Positions 17,125 to 26,580 of a stretch of DNA of 64,000 bases are shown in pieces. This stretch comes from Dinoroseobacter sp965279125. Lineage in GTDB: Bacteria > Pseudomonadota > Alphaproteobacteria > Rhodobacterales > Rhodobacteraceae. Under the pieces are notes generated by a model. The model was given only the letters and a program-made list of their open reading frames with translations. It was not told the origin of the DNA and ran no database searches. The DNA is taken from the NCBI GenBank assembly GCA_965279125.1, contig CBDIHL010000039.1, forward strand, positions 136,794 to 200,793, in the 5' to 3' direction. Both the position numbers and the translations under genes were made by a program. Numbering within the stretch: position 1 is the first letter of the stretch; each line of letters opens with the position of its first letter.

Positions 17125-18327
17125 TTGAAACTTCCTTTTGGCCTGGGCACTGCGGTTGCCTTTCTGTCTGTGATGATCGTTTTGCCAAGCCTGCTGGGTA
17201 GTGTCGCTACGGCTGTCGCCTTGATCGTGGGGCTAATTTTGACAGGCCAATGGATATTGGGCCGCGCGGATGCCAGCGAACGGTCTTTTGAATGCAACGT
17301 CGCAAGCGTCGTATGTTTTGCGTATTTTGCGTATTTGATGGGCGCGACCCTGATTGCGGGCGGCGCTCCCCAGCGCCTTCTCGAAGCGGCTTTGATCCTT
17401 CCCGCCGTCTTGTTCCCTGCAATCTTCCGGTGCGCTGACCTTCAGACATCCGCCTTGCGTCCGCAGCTTGTGTCGCGTGTTGCTGCGGTCGGACTTGTGC
17501 CGGTGCTGCTGGCGCTGGGCGTCTCGACTTATGCATTTGGCTCGGATCGCACGGGCCTTCTGGCTGGCAATCCGAACATTCTTGGCGGAGTGATGTCAGT
17601 GCAGATTGTCCTCAGCTTTGCCGGGTGGGGCGATGCTGGCCGAGCGGAGCGTCTTGCGATTGCTGCCATTGCGCTTGTGTCGACCTGCGCCGCCTACCTG
17701 TTTACGGGTAATGACGGGGCCATTTTGGCGCTGATCGTTGCGGCCTGCCTTGCAAGCCTGCCGCTGACAAAGCTGCTGTGGTCGAAGGGGCGAAAGGGGT
17801 GGAATTTCGGATTCGGTGTCGCGCTTGTCACCGCGGCCTTTGTTGCCTTGATGGTCGTGTTCTTGCTTCTGCCACTCACGATCCGCTTCCCGACGGCTGA
17901 GTATTGGCCTTCAAGCACGATGCAGCGCTTGATAATGTATCAGACCGGAATCCAGAGCTTATTCGACCATCCGGTCTTCGGCGTCGGGCTACATCAACGT
18001 TTCTATGCGACGGTCGCGTATTATCCGACACCGCCGCCGGACGATTTCTGGTTCTCACACCTGCATAACAGCTTTCTGACCCACGCGGTTGCGGGTGGGG
18101 TGCCGGGGGCTGCGCTTTCCGTGGCGATCATGCTGCTGCCGTCATTCATCCTGCGCACTACCCAGCTTGCCCGGTTTGGCAACATGCTGAGCGGTGTGTT
18201 GGTCGGCGTTGGGTTGACGGAGGTCTTGTTGTTGAACGACCTCAAGATGACGGTCGCGCTGATGGCAATTGCGTGGAGCCTTGGGATAAAGCGCACCTGC
18301 GGCGTCGATACGTCTGACCGACCATAG
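17125..18327 (+). CDS. O-antigen ligase / Wzy polymerase-like membrane protein
   Basis: 400 residues, about 11 transmembrane segments. The PF04932 (Wzy_C) hallmark is present in the second half: FDHPVFGVGLHQRFYATVAY, a large periplasmic loop with an HLHNSFLTHAVAGGVPG segment. Such proteins either polymerise lipid-linked repeat units (Wzy) or ligate them to lipid A-core (WaaL); the sequence cannot decide. The start is a TTG at 17125, with only a weak ribosome site. It is the first gene of the polysaccharide region, separated from wbpA by 195 bases. Confidence 0.8.
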   Translation: MKLPFGLGTAVAFLSVMIVLPSLLGSVATAVALIVGLILTGQWILGRADASERSFECNVASVVCFAYFAYLMGATLIAGGAPQRLLEAALILPAVLFPAIFRCADLQTSALRPQLVSRVAAVGLVPVLLALGVSTYAFGSDRTGLLAGNPNILGGVMSVQIVLSFAGWGDAGRAERLAIAAIALVSTCAAYLFTGNDGAILALIVAACLASLPLTKLLWSKGRKGWNFGFGVALVTAAFVALMVVFLLLPLTIRFPTAEYWPSSTMQRLIMYQTGIQSLFDHPVFGVGLHQRFYATVAYYPTPPPDDFWFSHLHNSFLTHAVAGGVPGAALSVAIMLLPSFILRTTQLARFGNMLSGVLVGVGLTEVLLLNDLKMTVALMAIAWSLGIKRTCGVDTSDRP

Positions 18328-18367
18328 CGGTGCAGCAGGCGTGACACGCAGCGCTTTGGATCGTTCC

Positions 18368-18397
18368 TTGCAACTTATCCGCTGGTTGCCCTAGATA
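18368..18397 (+). promoter_or_regulatory. Candidate sigma-70 promoter before the wbpA operon
   Basis: TTGCAA (18368-18373), an 18-base spacer, TAGATA (18392-18397), in the 195-base gap before wbpA. From here to 41719 every gene is on the same strand with overlaps or short gaps apart from one 128-base gap, so a promoter in this gap would drive a very long operon. Weak pattern evidence. Confidence 0.3.
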
Positions 18398-18522
18398 CCG
18401 CGGTCTGGCACAGGCACATCAATACGAGATTCCGGCGTTGGTCTTCAGGGCGCACCTGTCGAGACTGATTTGACGGTCTAACCCCACTCGTCAGTGGCGA
18501 GGAAGAAAAGAGGCTGCCCCTC

Positions 18523-19839
18523 ATGGATCAAAGCCCCCTTAGCGATCTGTTAAGCAAACTGAACGAGCGCTCTGCCGTTATTGGTATCGTGGGATTGGGC
18601 TATGTCGGCCAACCTCTTGCCTTGCGCTACGCCCAGATCGGCTACCCGGTCCTTGGTTTCGATATCGATCAGGCCAAAGTCGATGCGCTCAACGACGGGC
18701 ATTCGTTCATCGAACATATCGCAGACGAAGATATTGCAACGGCGAATGCTGCAGGCTTGCAGTGCACAACCGACTTTAGGCGTATCGCAGAGGCTGACGC
18801 GATTATCTTGTGTGTTCCGACGCCGCTGAACAAATACCGCGAACCAGACCTAAGTTTCGTGACCAACACCTGCGATGCGATCGTCCCCTATTTGCGTGCC
18901 GGTCAGGTGGTGTCACTGGAAAGCACAACCTATCCTGGCACGACTGAAGAAGAGATTTTACCGCGCATCAGCAAGACCGGACTTGTTGTTGGGCGCGACA
19001 TCTTTCTGGTTTACTCGCCTGAGCGCGAAGACCCCGGCAACGCCAAATTCACCACGCATACGATCCCGAAGGTCGTTGGCGGGCATACCCCGAACTGTCT
19101 CGCCGTTGGTGAGGCCCTTTATGGTCCTGCAATAGACCAGGTTGTGCCGGTCAGTTCGACCAAGGCCGCCGAGATGACGAAATTGCTCGAAAACATCCAC
19201 CGGGCCGTAAATATCGGGCTGGTTAACGAGATGAAGATCGTTGCCGACCGCATGGGGATCGACATTTTTGAGGTTATTGATGCCGCGAAAACGAAGCCTT
19301 TTGGATTTACCGCCTTCTACCCTGGGCCGGGGCTGGGCGGCCACTGTATCCCGATTGATCCCTTCTACCTGACATGGAAGGCGCGCGAATACGGACTTCA
19401 TACGCGATTTATCGAGTTGTCGGGTGAGATCAATCAGAAGATGCCGGACTATGTCGTCGACAAACTGGTCGATGCCTTGAATGCGCGCGGCAAGGCGCTG
19501 AATGGGGCAAAGGTTATGGTCCTGGGCATTGCCTACAAGAAGAACGTGGATGACATGCGCGAAAGCCCCTCAGTGCAGGTGATGGAGCTGTTGCGCGCCA
19601 AAGGGGCTGAGCTTGCCTATAGCGACCCGCATGTGCCGATCTTCCCCAAGATGCGGGAGCATCAGTTTGATTTATCGAGCGTGGAGATTACCGCCGAGAC
19701 TTTGGCGCGAATGGATGCTGTGGTTTTGACAACCAACCATGACCGTTTCGACTACGACCTTATTGCGGCTCACGCGCCTCTGATCATCGATAGCCGTGGC
19801 GTTTACCGCACTCCGTCCGCTGATATCGTCAAGGCTTGA
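18523..19839 (+). CDS. wbpA: UDP-N-acetylglucosamine 6-dehydrogenase (WbpA type)
   Basis: 438 residues. Oxidises UDP-GlcNAc twice at C6 to UDP-GlcNAcA with NAD+. Three domains are seen: Rossmann GIVGLGYVGQPLALRY (about 21-36), central helices, and the active-site Cys in GPGLGGHCIPIDPFYLTWKA (about 270-289), then a C-terminal UDP-binding domain with IAYKKNVDDMRESPSVQV. The next genes wbpB, wbpD and wbpE complete a four-step route, which favours WbpA over UDP-Glc or UDP-ManNAc dehydrogenases. Confidence 0.88.
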   Translation: MDQSPLSDLLSKLNERSAVIGIVGLGYVGQPLALRYAQIGYPVLGFDIDQAKVDALNDGHSFIEHIADEDIATANAAGLQCTTDFRRIAEADAIILCVPTPLNKYREPDLSFVTNTCDAIVPYLRAGQVVSLESTTYPGTTEEEILPRISKTGLVVGRDIFLVYSPEREDPGNAKFTTHTIPKVVGGHTPNCLAVGEALYGPAIDQVVPVSSTKAAEMTKLLENIHRAVNIGLVNEMKIVADRMGIDIFEVIDAAKTKPFGFTAFYPGPGLGGHCIPIDPFYLTWKAREYGLHTRFIELSGEINQKMPDYVVDKLVDALNARGKALNGAKVMVLGIAYKKNVDDMRESPSVQVMELLRAKGAELAYSDPHVPIFPKMREHQFDLSSVEITAETLARMDAVVLTTNHDRFDYDLIAAHAPLIIDSRGVYRTPSADIVKA

Positions 19840-19852
19840 AGGAATACCTTAG

Positions 19853-20791
19853 ATGAAACGTTTTGCCCTGATCGGTGCTGCTGGCTACATCGCCCCGCGC
19901 CACATGAAAGCCATCCGCGAGACCGGGAACGATCTGGTTGCTGCCATGGACACCAATGACAGTGTTGGGATCCTCGACAGCCATTTCCCAGACGCACAGT
20001 TCTTCACCGAGTTCGAGCAGTTCGACGCCCATGTCGAAGCCGAGCGCCGCGCGGGTCGCGCGATTGATTATATGGGCATCGCCTCGCCCAACTATCTGCA
20101 CGACGCTCATATGCGCTACGCCCTGCGCGCCGGTGCCGATGCGATCTGCGAAAAGCCCTTGGTGCTGCACACCCACCAGATCGACACCCTGCAAGAAATC
20201 GAGGCCGCCAGTGACGCGCGGATCAACACGATCCTGCAATTGCGCCTGCACCCGTCGATCATTGCGCTGCGCGACAAGGTCGCGAACGGTCCAAAGGACA
20301 CCAAATACGAGGTCGATCTGACTTACATTACCTCGCGCGGGAACTGGTATCTGAAAAGCTGGAAAGGCTTCACCGAGAAATCCGGCGGCATCGCCACCAA
20401 TATCGGCGTGCATTTCTACGACATGCTGCATTTCATCTTTGGCGCGCGTCAGGAGAATGTTGTGCATTTGAACACGCCGACCAAAGCAGCGGGCTATCTG
20501 GAATACGAGAACGCCCGTGTGCGCTGGTTCTTGTCCCTTGATGTGATGGATGTGCCCGAAGCGGTGCGCGATACCGGTCAGCGGACCTACCGCTCGATCA
20601 CCGCCAATGGCGAGGAGATTGAGTTCTCGGGCGGTTTCACCGATCTGCACACCCGATCCTATGAAGAGGTGCTGGCGGGCAATGGCTTTGGCCTCGAGGA
20701 AAACCGCGTCGCGATTGAAACGGTTTCACATATCCGAACCGCTCCTATTGAGGCTGATCGCGGCGCGCGCCATCCGTTTCTGGATCGCTAG
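19853..20791 (+). CDS. wbpB: Gfo/Idh/MocA oxidoreductase, WbpB type
   Basis: 312 residues. Oxidises C3 of UDP-GlcNAcA to the 3-keto sugar, with the electrons in known systems passed through a 2-oxoglutarate cycle that helps the next transaminase. An N-terminal Rossmann domain (RFALIGAAGYIAPRHMKAI), the EKPLVLH segment near residue 100 and a C-terminal alpha/beta domain starting at TYITSRGNWYLKSWKGF fit the family. It begins 13 bases after wbpA, and wbpD starts directly at its stop. Confidence 0.88.
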   Translation: MKRFALIGAAGYIAPRHMKAIRETGNDLVAAMDTNDSVGILDSHFPDAQFFTEFEQFDAHVEAERRAGRAIDYMGIASPNYLHDAHMRYALRAGADAICEKPLVLHTHQIDTLQEIEAASDARINTILQLRLHPSIIALRDKVANGPKDTKYEVDLTYITSRGNWYLKSWKGFTEKSGGIATNIGVHFYDMLHFIFGARQENVVHLNTPTKAAGYLEYENARVRWFLSLDVMDVPEAVRDTGQRTYRSITANGEEIEFSGGFTDLHTRSYEEVLAGNGFGLEENRVAIETVSHIRTAPIEADRGARHPFLDR

Positions 20792-21385
20792 ATGACCGAC
20801 GGCGTCTTTCAGCACGAGAGCGCTATCGTCGATGACGGCGCGCAGATTGGCCCTGGCAGTCGGGTCTGGCACTTTGCGCATGTCTGCGCAGGTGCGAAAG
20901 TCGGTGCAGGTGTGTCGCTGGGCCAGAACGTCTTTGTCGGCAACAAGGTGGTGATCGGTGATCGCTGCAAGATCCAGAACAATGTCTCGGTTTATGATAA
21001 CGTAACGCTGGACGAAGGTGTGTTCTGTGGCCCCTCGATGGTGTTTACCAACGTTCACAACCCCCGCGCGTTGATCGAGCGTAAAGACCAGTATCGTGAT
21101 ACCCATGTCGGTCGCGGGGCAACGCTTGGCGCAAATTGCACCATTGTCTGCGGGGTCAGGATTGGCGCGTTTGCCTTTGTCGGCGCGGGCGCGGTGATTA
21201 CCCGTGATGTGCCTGAATTTGCATTGATGGTGGGTGTTCCCGCGCGCCAAATCGGTTGGATGAGTGCGTATGGCGAACAGCTCGGCCTGCCGGTGGTAGG
21301 CGACGGTGAAGAGGCTTGCCCACATACCGGCGATAGGTATGTCTTGGAAGGGGTGAAATTGACCCGAATTGAGGCGGACGCATGA
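20792..21385 (+). CDS. wbpD: WbpD-type N-acetyltransferase (left-handed beta-helix)
   Basis: 197 residues with repeated hexapeptides (VGAGVSLGQNVFVGNKVVIG and following), ending in VPARQIGW. Acetylates the 3-amino group of UDP-GlcNAc3NA to give UDP-2,3-diacetamido-2,3-dideoxy-glucuronate using acetyl-CoA. Assignment rests on fold plus position between wbpB and wbpE; the order differs from the reaction order, as in other organisms. Its ATG immediately follows the wbpB stop and its stop overlaps the wbpE start by 4 bases. Confidence 0.87.
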   Translation: MTDGVFQHESAIVDDGAQIGPGSRVWHFAHVCAGAKVGAGVSLGQNVFVGNKVVIGDRCKIQNNVSVYDNVTLDEGVFCGPSMVFTNVHNPRALIERKDQYRDTHVGRGATLGANCTIVCGVRIGAFAFVGAGAVITRDVPEFALMVGVPARQIGWMSAYGEQLGLPVVGDGEEACPHTGDRYVLEGVKLTRIEADA

Positions 21386-22515
21386 TCCCATTTATTGACC
21401 TTGCAGCTCAGCAAGACCGCCTGCGTCCGCAGATTGAAGCGGGGATTGCGCGGGTTCTGGCGCATGGAAAGTATATTCTCGGTCCTGAAGTGACCGAGCT
21501 GGAAGAACGGCTCGCCGCCTATACCGGGGCTGCCCATTGCATCAGCTGTGCCAATGGCACAGATGCGTTGCAGATCGCGTTGATGGCGCTGGATGTGGGC
21601 CCCGGAGATGAGGTCATCACGCCGGGGTTTAGCTATATCGCCACAGCAGAAACGGCTGCCGTTCTTGGGGCAAAGCTGGTCTATGTCGATATCGACCCGG
21701 TCAGCTATAACTTGGACCCAAGCGTGCTCGAAGCGGCAATCACGCCGCGCACCAAGGCGATTATCCCGGTCAGTCTTTATGGGCAGTGCGCGGATTTCGA
21801 CGCCATAAATGCCATTGCCGAGGCGAACGGCGGGATCGCGGTGATCGAAGATGCGGCCCAAAGCTTTGGAGCCAGCTACAAAGGGCGCAAGTCGTGCAAC
21901 CTGAGCACCATCGCCTGCACCAGTTTCTTTCCGTCGAAACCTTTGGGATGCTACGGTGATGGCGGGGCGATGTTTACGTCTGACCCTGATCTTGCGCTCA
22001 AGCTGCGTCAGATTGCGCGCCACGGGCAGGAAAGGCGCTACCACCACGTGCGCGTTGGTGTGAATAGCCGTCTCGATACGCTGCAAGCCGCTGTGCTGCT
22101 GCCAAAGCTGGATATTCTCGATGACGAGATTACGGCGCGCCAGCAGGTGGCGGACCGCTATGCCTCGGCTTTGGCGAGCAATCGGATCACGCCACCGGCG
22201 ATTGGACCCCATAACGTGAGCGCTTGGGCGCAATATACGGTGCGCGTGCCGGAGCGGGCATCGGTGCAAGCGAGCTTGAAAGAGGCGGGCGTGCCGACCG
22301 CAGTGCATTATCCTTTGCCGCTGAACCGGCAGCCCGCTTTTGCAGAAACGTGTTGTCCTGATTGCACTCCGCTCAGTGACGCGGCTTCGGCGGAGGTGAT
22401 GAGCCTGCCGATGCACCCCTATCTGGATATTTCTGCACAAGACAAAGTTGTCACCGCTCTGTATGAGGCCGTAACGAAGGTCTCGACCGACCCGTCCCGG
22501 CCCGCAAAAGTTTAG
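21382..22515 (+). CDS. wbpE: WbpE-type 3-aminotransferase (DegT/DnrJ/EryC1 family)
   Basis: 377 residues, PLP enzyme. The PLP-binding Lys is in CTSFFPSKPLGCYGDGGAMF (near residue 185), with the upstream Asp in VIEDAAQSFGA. Transfers an amino group from glutamate to the 3-keto sugar made by WbpB. The N-terminus MIPFIDLAAQQDRLRP is typical of WbpE-like proteins. With wbpA, B and D it completes the supply of a diacetamido-uronic acid donor. Confidence 0.88.
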   Translation: MIPFIDLAAQQDRLRPQIEAGIARVLAHGKYILGPEVTELEERLAAYTGAAHCISCANGTDALQIALMALDVGPGDEVITPGFSYIATAETAAVLGAKLVYVDIDPVSYNLDPSVLEAAITPRTKAIIPVSLYGQCADFDAINAIAEANGGIAVIEDAAQSFGASYKGRKSCNLSTIACTSFFPSKPLGCYGDGGAMFTSDPDLALKLRQIARHGQERRYHHVRVGVNSRLDTLQAAVLLPKLDILDDEITARQQVADRYASALASNRITPPAIGPHNVSAWAQYTVRVPERASVQASLKEAGVPTAVHYPLPLNRQPAFAETCCPDCTPLSDAASAEVMSLPMHPYLDISAQDKVVTALYEAVTKVSTDPSRPAKV

Positions 22516-22523
22516 GAAAGACC

Positions 22524-23522
22524 ATGGATGTAAACGGAAAGAAGTTTGTTGTTGTGGGCGGTGCTGGCCTGATCGGGTCGCACACGATTGATCGCTTGTT
22601 GCAGCAAGATGTCGGCGAAGTTGTGATCTATGATAACTTTGTCCGTGGCAGCCGTGAAAACCTAACCGAAGCGCTGAAAGACCCCCGCGTGCGGATCTAC
22701 GACGTGGGCGGTGACGTGATGCAGGCCGATATTCTGCAATCCGCGTTCGACGGTGCGGATGGTGTCTTTCATCTGGCCGCGTTGTGGTTGCTGCAATGCC
22801 ACGAATACCCCCGCACCGCGTTTGATGTGAACATCCGTGGCACGTTCAATGTCATGGAGGCCTGCGTCGCCAAGGGCATCAAGCGGTTGGTCTGGTCGTC
22901 ATCTGCATCGGTTTATGGCGACGCCATTCAAGAGCCGATGACCGAAGATCATCCATACAACAACAAGAACTTCTACGGCGCGACCAAGATCGCGGGGGAG
23001 GCGATGATGCGCTCGTTCCACCATCGCTACGGTCTGGATTTTGTCGGGTTGCGCTACATGAACGTCTATGGCCCGCGCCAAGATTACCACGGGGCTTATA
23101 TCGCGGTGATCATGAAGATGCTGGACGCCATTGACCGTGGCGAAAGCCCCACGATCATGGGGGATGGGTCTGAGGCGTTTGATTTTGTCGCTGTCGAAGA
23201 TTGCGGCTTGGCGAATGTGTGTGCGATGCAATCGGACGCGACCGACGAGTTCTACAATGTCGGGACCGGCACGCGCACATCCCTTAAAGAGCTTGCCGAG
23301 ATGCTGATCCAGATCACGGGTTCCAACCAGCCAATCCAATATGCGCCGCGCAGTCAGGCGACTTTGGTGCGCAATCGTATTGGCTCGCCTGTCAAAGCGA
23401 GCGCTGAAATTGGGTTTACCGCTGAGGTCGAACTGCGTGAAGGATTGGAGCGTCTGATCAAGTGGCGCTCGGAGCACAAAGTGGAAGTTGAAGAGCGGCG
23501 CAAGGCCGTGGGGCTGGCATAA
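22524..23522 (+). CDS. NAD-dependent sugar epimerase/dehydratase
   Basis: 332 residues, extended short-chain dehydrogenase. Cofactor site GGAGLIGSHTIDRLL near residue 13, catalytic SSSASVYG and YGATK near residues 128-155, and LRYMNVYGPRQ after that. It resembles UDP-glucose 4-epimerases and related 4,6-dehydratases. It shares one base with the following DegT aminotransferase gene (TAATG), which suggests the two act in sequence on one nucleotide sugar: first a keto sugar, then an amino sugar. The exact substrate cannot be read from the sequence. Confidence 0.8.
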   Translation: MDVNGKKFVVVGGAGLIGSHTIDRLLQQDVGEVVIYDNFVRGSRENLTEALKDPRVRIYDVGGDVMQADILQSAFDGADGVFHLAALWLLQCHEYPRTAFDVNIRGTFNVMEACVAKGIKRLVWSSSASVYGDAIQEPMTEDHPYNNKNFYGATKIAGEAMMRSFHHRYGLDFVGLRYMNVYGPRQDYHGAYIAVIMKMLDAIDRGESPTIMGDGSEAFDFVAVEDCGLANVCAMQSDATDEFYNVGTGTRTSLKELAEMLIQITGSNQPIQYAPRSQATLVRNRIGSPVKASAEIGFTAEVELREGLERLIKWRSEHKVEVEERRKAVGLA

Positions 23523-24700
23523 TGAGCACGACACGCTCCGTCCCGATTGCCCGCACGGCGTTGACCGACAGCGAAATCGAGAGTGTTCTCGAACCTTTGC
23601 GCTCGGGATGGCTTGTCCAAGGTCCAAAGGTCCGTGCTTTTGAGGACGCTTGGTGCGGATTTACGGGGGCTGAGCATTCTATTGCGGTCACGTCCTGCAC
23701 CTCGGCGCTGCACCTTTCATTGGCCGCGTTGGGCTTTGGCCCCGGGGACGAGGCGATTGTGCCTGCGCTGACATGGATTTCGACTGCCAATGTGGTGGAA
23801 CATCTGGGCGGCACAGTGCGTTTCTGTGACATCGACCCCGTCACGTTCAATATCGATGTCGCCCAAGCGGAAGCGCTTGTCGGGCCTAAAACCCGTGCGA
23901 TTTTGCCAGTGCATTTGTTTGGCTTGCCCGCCGACATGAAAGCCGTGGAAACCTTGGCCGCCAAGCATGATCTTTGGATCGTCGAGGATGCCGCTTGTGG
24001 CTTTGGCAGTCGCATTGAGGGGACGCATGTTGGTGCCTTTGGGCATCCTGGATGCTTCAGCTTCCATCCGCGCAAGGCCATCACGACCGGCGAAGGCGGT
24101 ATGGTCACGACCAACGATGAAGGCTTTGCCACGAAGGTGCGGCGGCTTAGGGACCACGGTGCGGCGATGAGCGATCTACAGCGTCATCTCGGTGCGCGCC
24201 CCTATCTTTTGGCGGACCATCCTGACGCTGGATACAATCAACGTATGACGGATCTGCAGGCCGCCTTAGGTGTCGCGCAGATGGAGCGCGCGTCCGATAT
24301 CGTGGCCGAACGTCAGCGTCTGGCTGCCGTCTACGATGATGCGTTTGCTGATCTCGACTGGCTGCGCACACCTGCGCATGTCGACGCGATGGCGCATGGC
24401 TACCAAAGCTATCCATGTATGTTCCAGCCGAACCGAATTTCCACCGAGGCGATTTCTGACATCAATCTGGCGCGCAATGCGTGGATGGATCAACTGCAAC
24501 AAGCCGGAATTTCGACGCGGCCTGCGACCCATGCCGTCCATATGCTGACCTATTACCGTGAGAAATATGGTTTGCGTCCTGAGGACATGCCGAATGCGTG
24601 GGCCGCAAATGATTGCAGCATATCATTGCCGCTGTTTCACGGAATGACCGAGGCCGAGCAGGACTACGTCATAGAGCATGTGCGCGCTGGACCTGTCTGA
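23522..24700 (+). CDS. DegT/DnrJ/EryC1 aminotransferase (perosamine-synthase-like)
   Basis: 392 residues. PLP Lys in FSFHPRKAITTGEGGMVTT near residue 187; upstream IVEDAACGFGS with the PLP-contacting Asp. The N-terminal segment GWLVQGPKVRAFEDAW and the TSCTSALHLSLAALGFGPGD part are like 4-aminotransferases such as perosamine synthase (Per) or PglE. It probably aminates C4 of a UDP/GDP-4-keto-6-deoxy sugar. It could act on the product of the neighbouring epimerase/dehydratase or of the FlaA1-like dehydratase at 49087, in which case the acetyltransferase at 35798 may finish a bacillosamine-type sugar. Confidence 0.82.
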   Translation: MSTTRSVPIARTALTDSEIESVLEPLRSGWLVQGPKVRAFEDAWCGFTGAEHSIAVTSCTSALHLSLAALGFGPGDEAIVPALTWISTANVVEHLGGTVRFCDIDPVTFNIDVAQAEALVGPKTRAILPVHLFGLPADMKAVETLAAKHDLWIVEDAACGFGSRIEGTHVGAFGHPGCFSFHPRKAITTGEGGMVTTNDEGFATKVRRLRDHGAAMSDLQRHLGARPYLLADHPDAGYNQRMTDLQAALGVAQMERASDIVAERQRLAAVYDDAFADLDWLRTPAHVDAMAHGYQSYPCMFQPNRISTEAISDINLARNAWMDQLQQAGISTRPATHAVHMLTYYREKYGLRPEDMPNAWAANDCSISLPLFHGMTEAEQDYVIEHVRAGPV

Positions 24701-26580
24701 TGTGTGGAATTACGGGTCTGCTTGATCTGTCAGGGGCACCGATCTCGCCGGTGACTTTGCAGAAAATGACCGATGCGATTGCGCATCGTGGGCCCGACGG
24801 AGAAGGCCACTGGATCGAGGGGAATGTCGGGCTTGGCCATCGGCGCTTGGCGATCTTGGATCTGTCGCCTGCGGGCCATCAGCCGATGATCAATGCCGAC
24901 CATCGCTATGTTCTGAGCTACAATGGCGAGATCTATAACTTTCGTGAACTGCGCGCCGAGCTGCAACGAGAAGGGTATTGGTTCAGCTCCCAAACCGATA
25001 GCGAAGTTGTTCTGAACGCGCTGGCCCATTGGGGACCGGATGCGCTGCTGAAGTTCAACGGCATGTTCGCCTTGGCGCTATGGGACCGAAAGCGGCAACA
25101 ATTGCTGCTGGCGCGGGATCGCTATGGGATCAAGCCTCTGTATATCGCGCAGCAAGGCAAGAAATTCGCGTTTGGCTCGGAACAAAAAGCCATTCTTGCG
25201 CAGCCTGATTTTCAGCGACAGATGAACATGCCGGCGATGTTGGAATACTTTACGTTCCAGAACATTTTCACGGATCAGACGCTTCTCAAAGATGTGCACC
25301 TTCTTCCGGCGGGCCACTATGCCACGCTGGATTTGCGACAGTCTTCACCCAGCCTGAAGACCACCAAATATTGGGATTATCAATTTCGCGAACCAACCGA
25401 AGTTGCTGACCGGGAGGAATACGTCGAAGAACTTGATCGGCTGTTTCGCCAAGCCGTCAACCGCCAACTGGTCAGCGATGTCGAACTTGGCGCTTACCTG
25501 AGTGGTGGGATGGACAGCGGCTCGATCACCGCGATTGCAGCCCAGTCTTTCCCCTACCTCAAGACCTTTACCTGCGGATTTGATCTGAGTTCTGCCTCCG
25601 GCGTCGAACTGGTCTATGACGAACGGGACCGCGCAGAAGCTATGTCTGCGCGCTTCAAGACCGAGCATTACGAGATGGTCTTGAAGGCCGGAGACATGGA
25701 ACGGTGTTTGCCTAGCGTCGCGCACCACCTAGAAGAACCGCGCGTTGGTCAGAGTTACCCGAATTATTATGCGGCGAAACTGGCCAGCAAGTTTGTTAAG
25801 GTGGTCCTCTCGGGCGGCGGCGGAGATGAGCTGTTCGGTGGCTATCCATGGCGCTATTACCGTGCGGTCTCAAACCAGGGGTTCGAGCATTATATCGATC
25901 AGTATTACCAATTCTGGCATCGGCTGATCCCCAACTCCATGCTGTCGAAAGTGTTTGCGCCAGTCGCAGAAGAGGTGCGTGACGTTTGGACCCGAGATAT
26001 TTTCCGGGACGTCTTCCTTAGTCATGACAACGAGTTGTCGAGGCCTGAGGACTACATTAACCATTCGCTCTATTTTGAAGCCAAGACGTTCCTGCACGGC
26101 CTCTTCGTGGTCGAAGACAAGCTGAGCATGGCGCATGGTCTGGAAAGCCGCGTTCCGTTCATGGACAACGACCTCGTGGATTTTGCCATGCGGTGCCCCG
26201 TGAACTTGAAGCTCAATAACTTGGCTGATGTCATAAAGCTGAACGAGAATGACGTTGGCAACAAACCTCGGCGCTATTTCCAGAAGACCAGTGACGGCAA
26301 GCAAATCTTGCGAGATATGATGTCCCGCCATATCCCCCAAGACATTACGACCGCTGCAAAGCAAGGGTTCTCGTCGCCCGATGCAAGTTGGTTCAAAGGC
26401 GAAAGCATTGACTTTGTGCGGCGCACGCTGCTGGAAAAGGATGCCGCGATCTACCAATTCATGGCACGTGGTCCCGTCGAAGACTTGGTGATGCAGCACC
26501 TCAATGGCGAAGAGAACCGGCGCCTGTTGATCTGGTCTTTGCTGAATGTCGAGGCGTGGCATCAGGACTTCATCGCGTGA
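24700..26580 (+). CDS. AsnB-type glutamine-dependent amidotransferase
   Basis: 626 residues. The start MCGITGLLDLSG puts the glutaminase nucleophile at Cys2; the frame is open upstream, but this start is fixed by the chemistry and shares one base with the previous stop. N-terminal class II glutaminase (to about 210, with RHRGPDGEG-type and SYNGEIYNFRELR motifs), then a synthetase domain with LSGGMDSGSITAIAA (PP-loop). In O-antigen loci such enzymes (WbpS, WbmE) turn uronic acids into uronamides. With wbpA-E upstream, the likely target is the diacetamido-uronic acid. Free asparagine synthesis is less likely here. Confidence 0.85.
   Translation: MCGITGLLDLSGAPISPVTLQKMTDAIAHRGPDGEGHWIEGNVGLGHRRLAILDLSPAGHQPMINADHRYVLSYNGEIYNFRELRAELQREGYWFSSQTDSEVVLNALAHWGPDALLKFNGMFALALWDRKRQQLLLARDRYGIKPLYIAQQGKKFAFGSEQKAILAQPDFQRQMNMPAMLEYFTFQNIFTDQTLLKDVHLLPAGHYATLDLRQSSPSLKTTKYWDYQFREPTEVADREEYVEELDRLFRQAVNRQLVSDVELGAYLSGGMDSGSITAIAAQSFPYLKTFTCGFDLSSASGVELVYDERDRAEAMSARFKTEHYEMVLKAGDMERCLPSVAHHLEEPRVGQSYPNYYAAKLASKFVKVVLSGGGGDELFGGYPWRYYRAVSNQGFEHYIDQYYQFWHRLIPNSMLSKVFAPVAEEVRDVWTRDIFRDVFLSHDNELSRPEDYINHSLYFEAKTFLHGLFVVEDKLSMAHGLESRVPFMDNDLVDFAMRCPVNLKLNNLADVIKLNENDVGNKPRRYFQKTSDGKQILRDMMSRHIPQDITTAAKQGFSSPDASWFKGESIDFVRRTLLEKDAAIYQFMARGPVEDLVMQHLNGEENRRLLIWSLLNVEAWHQDFIA

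Noticed and set aside
17032..18522. Mobile-element boundary at the left end of the polysaccharide block
   Set aside because: No transposase, integrase, tRNA or direct repeat could be seen.
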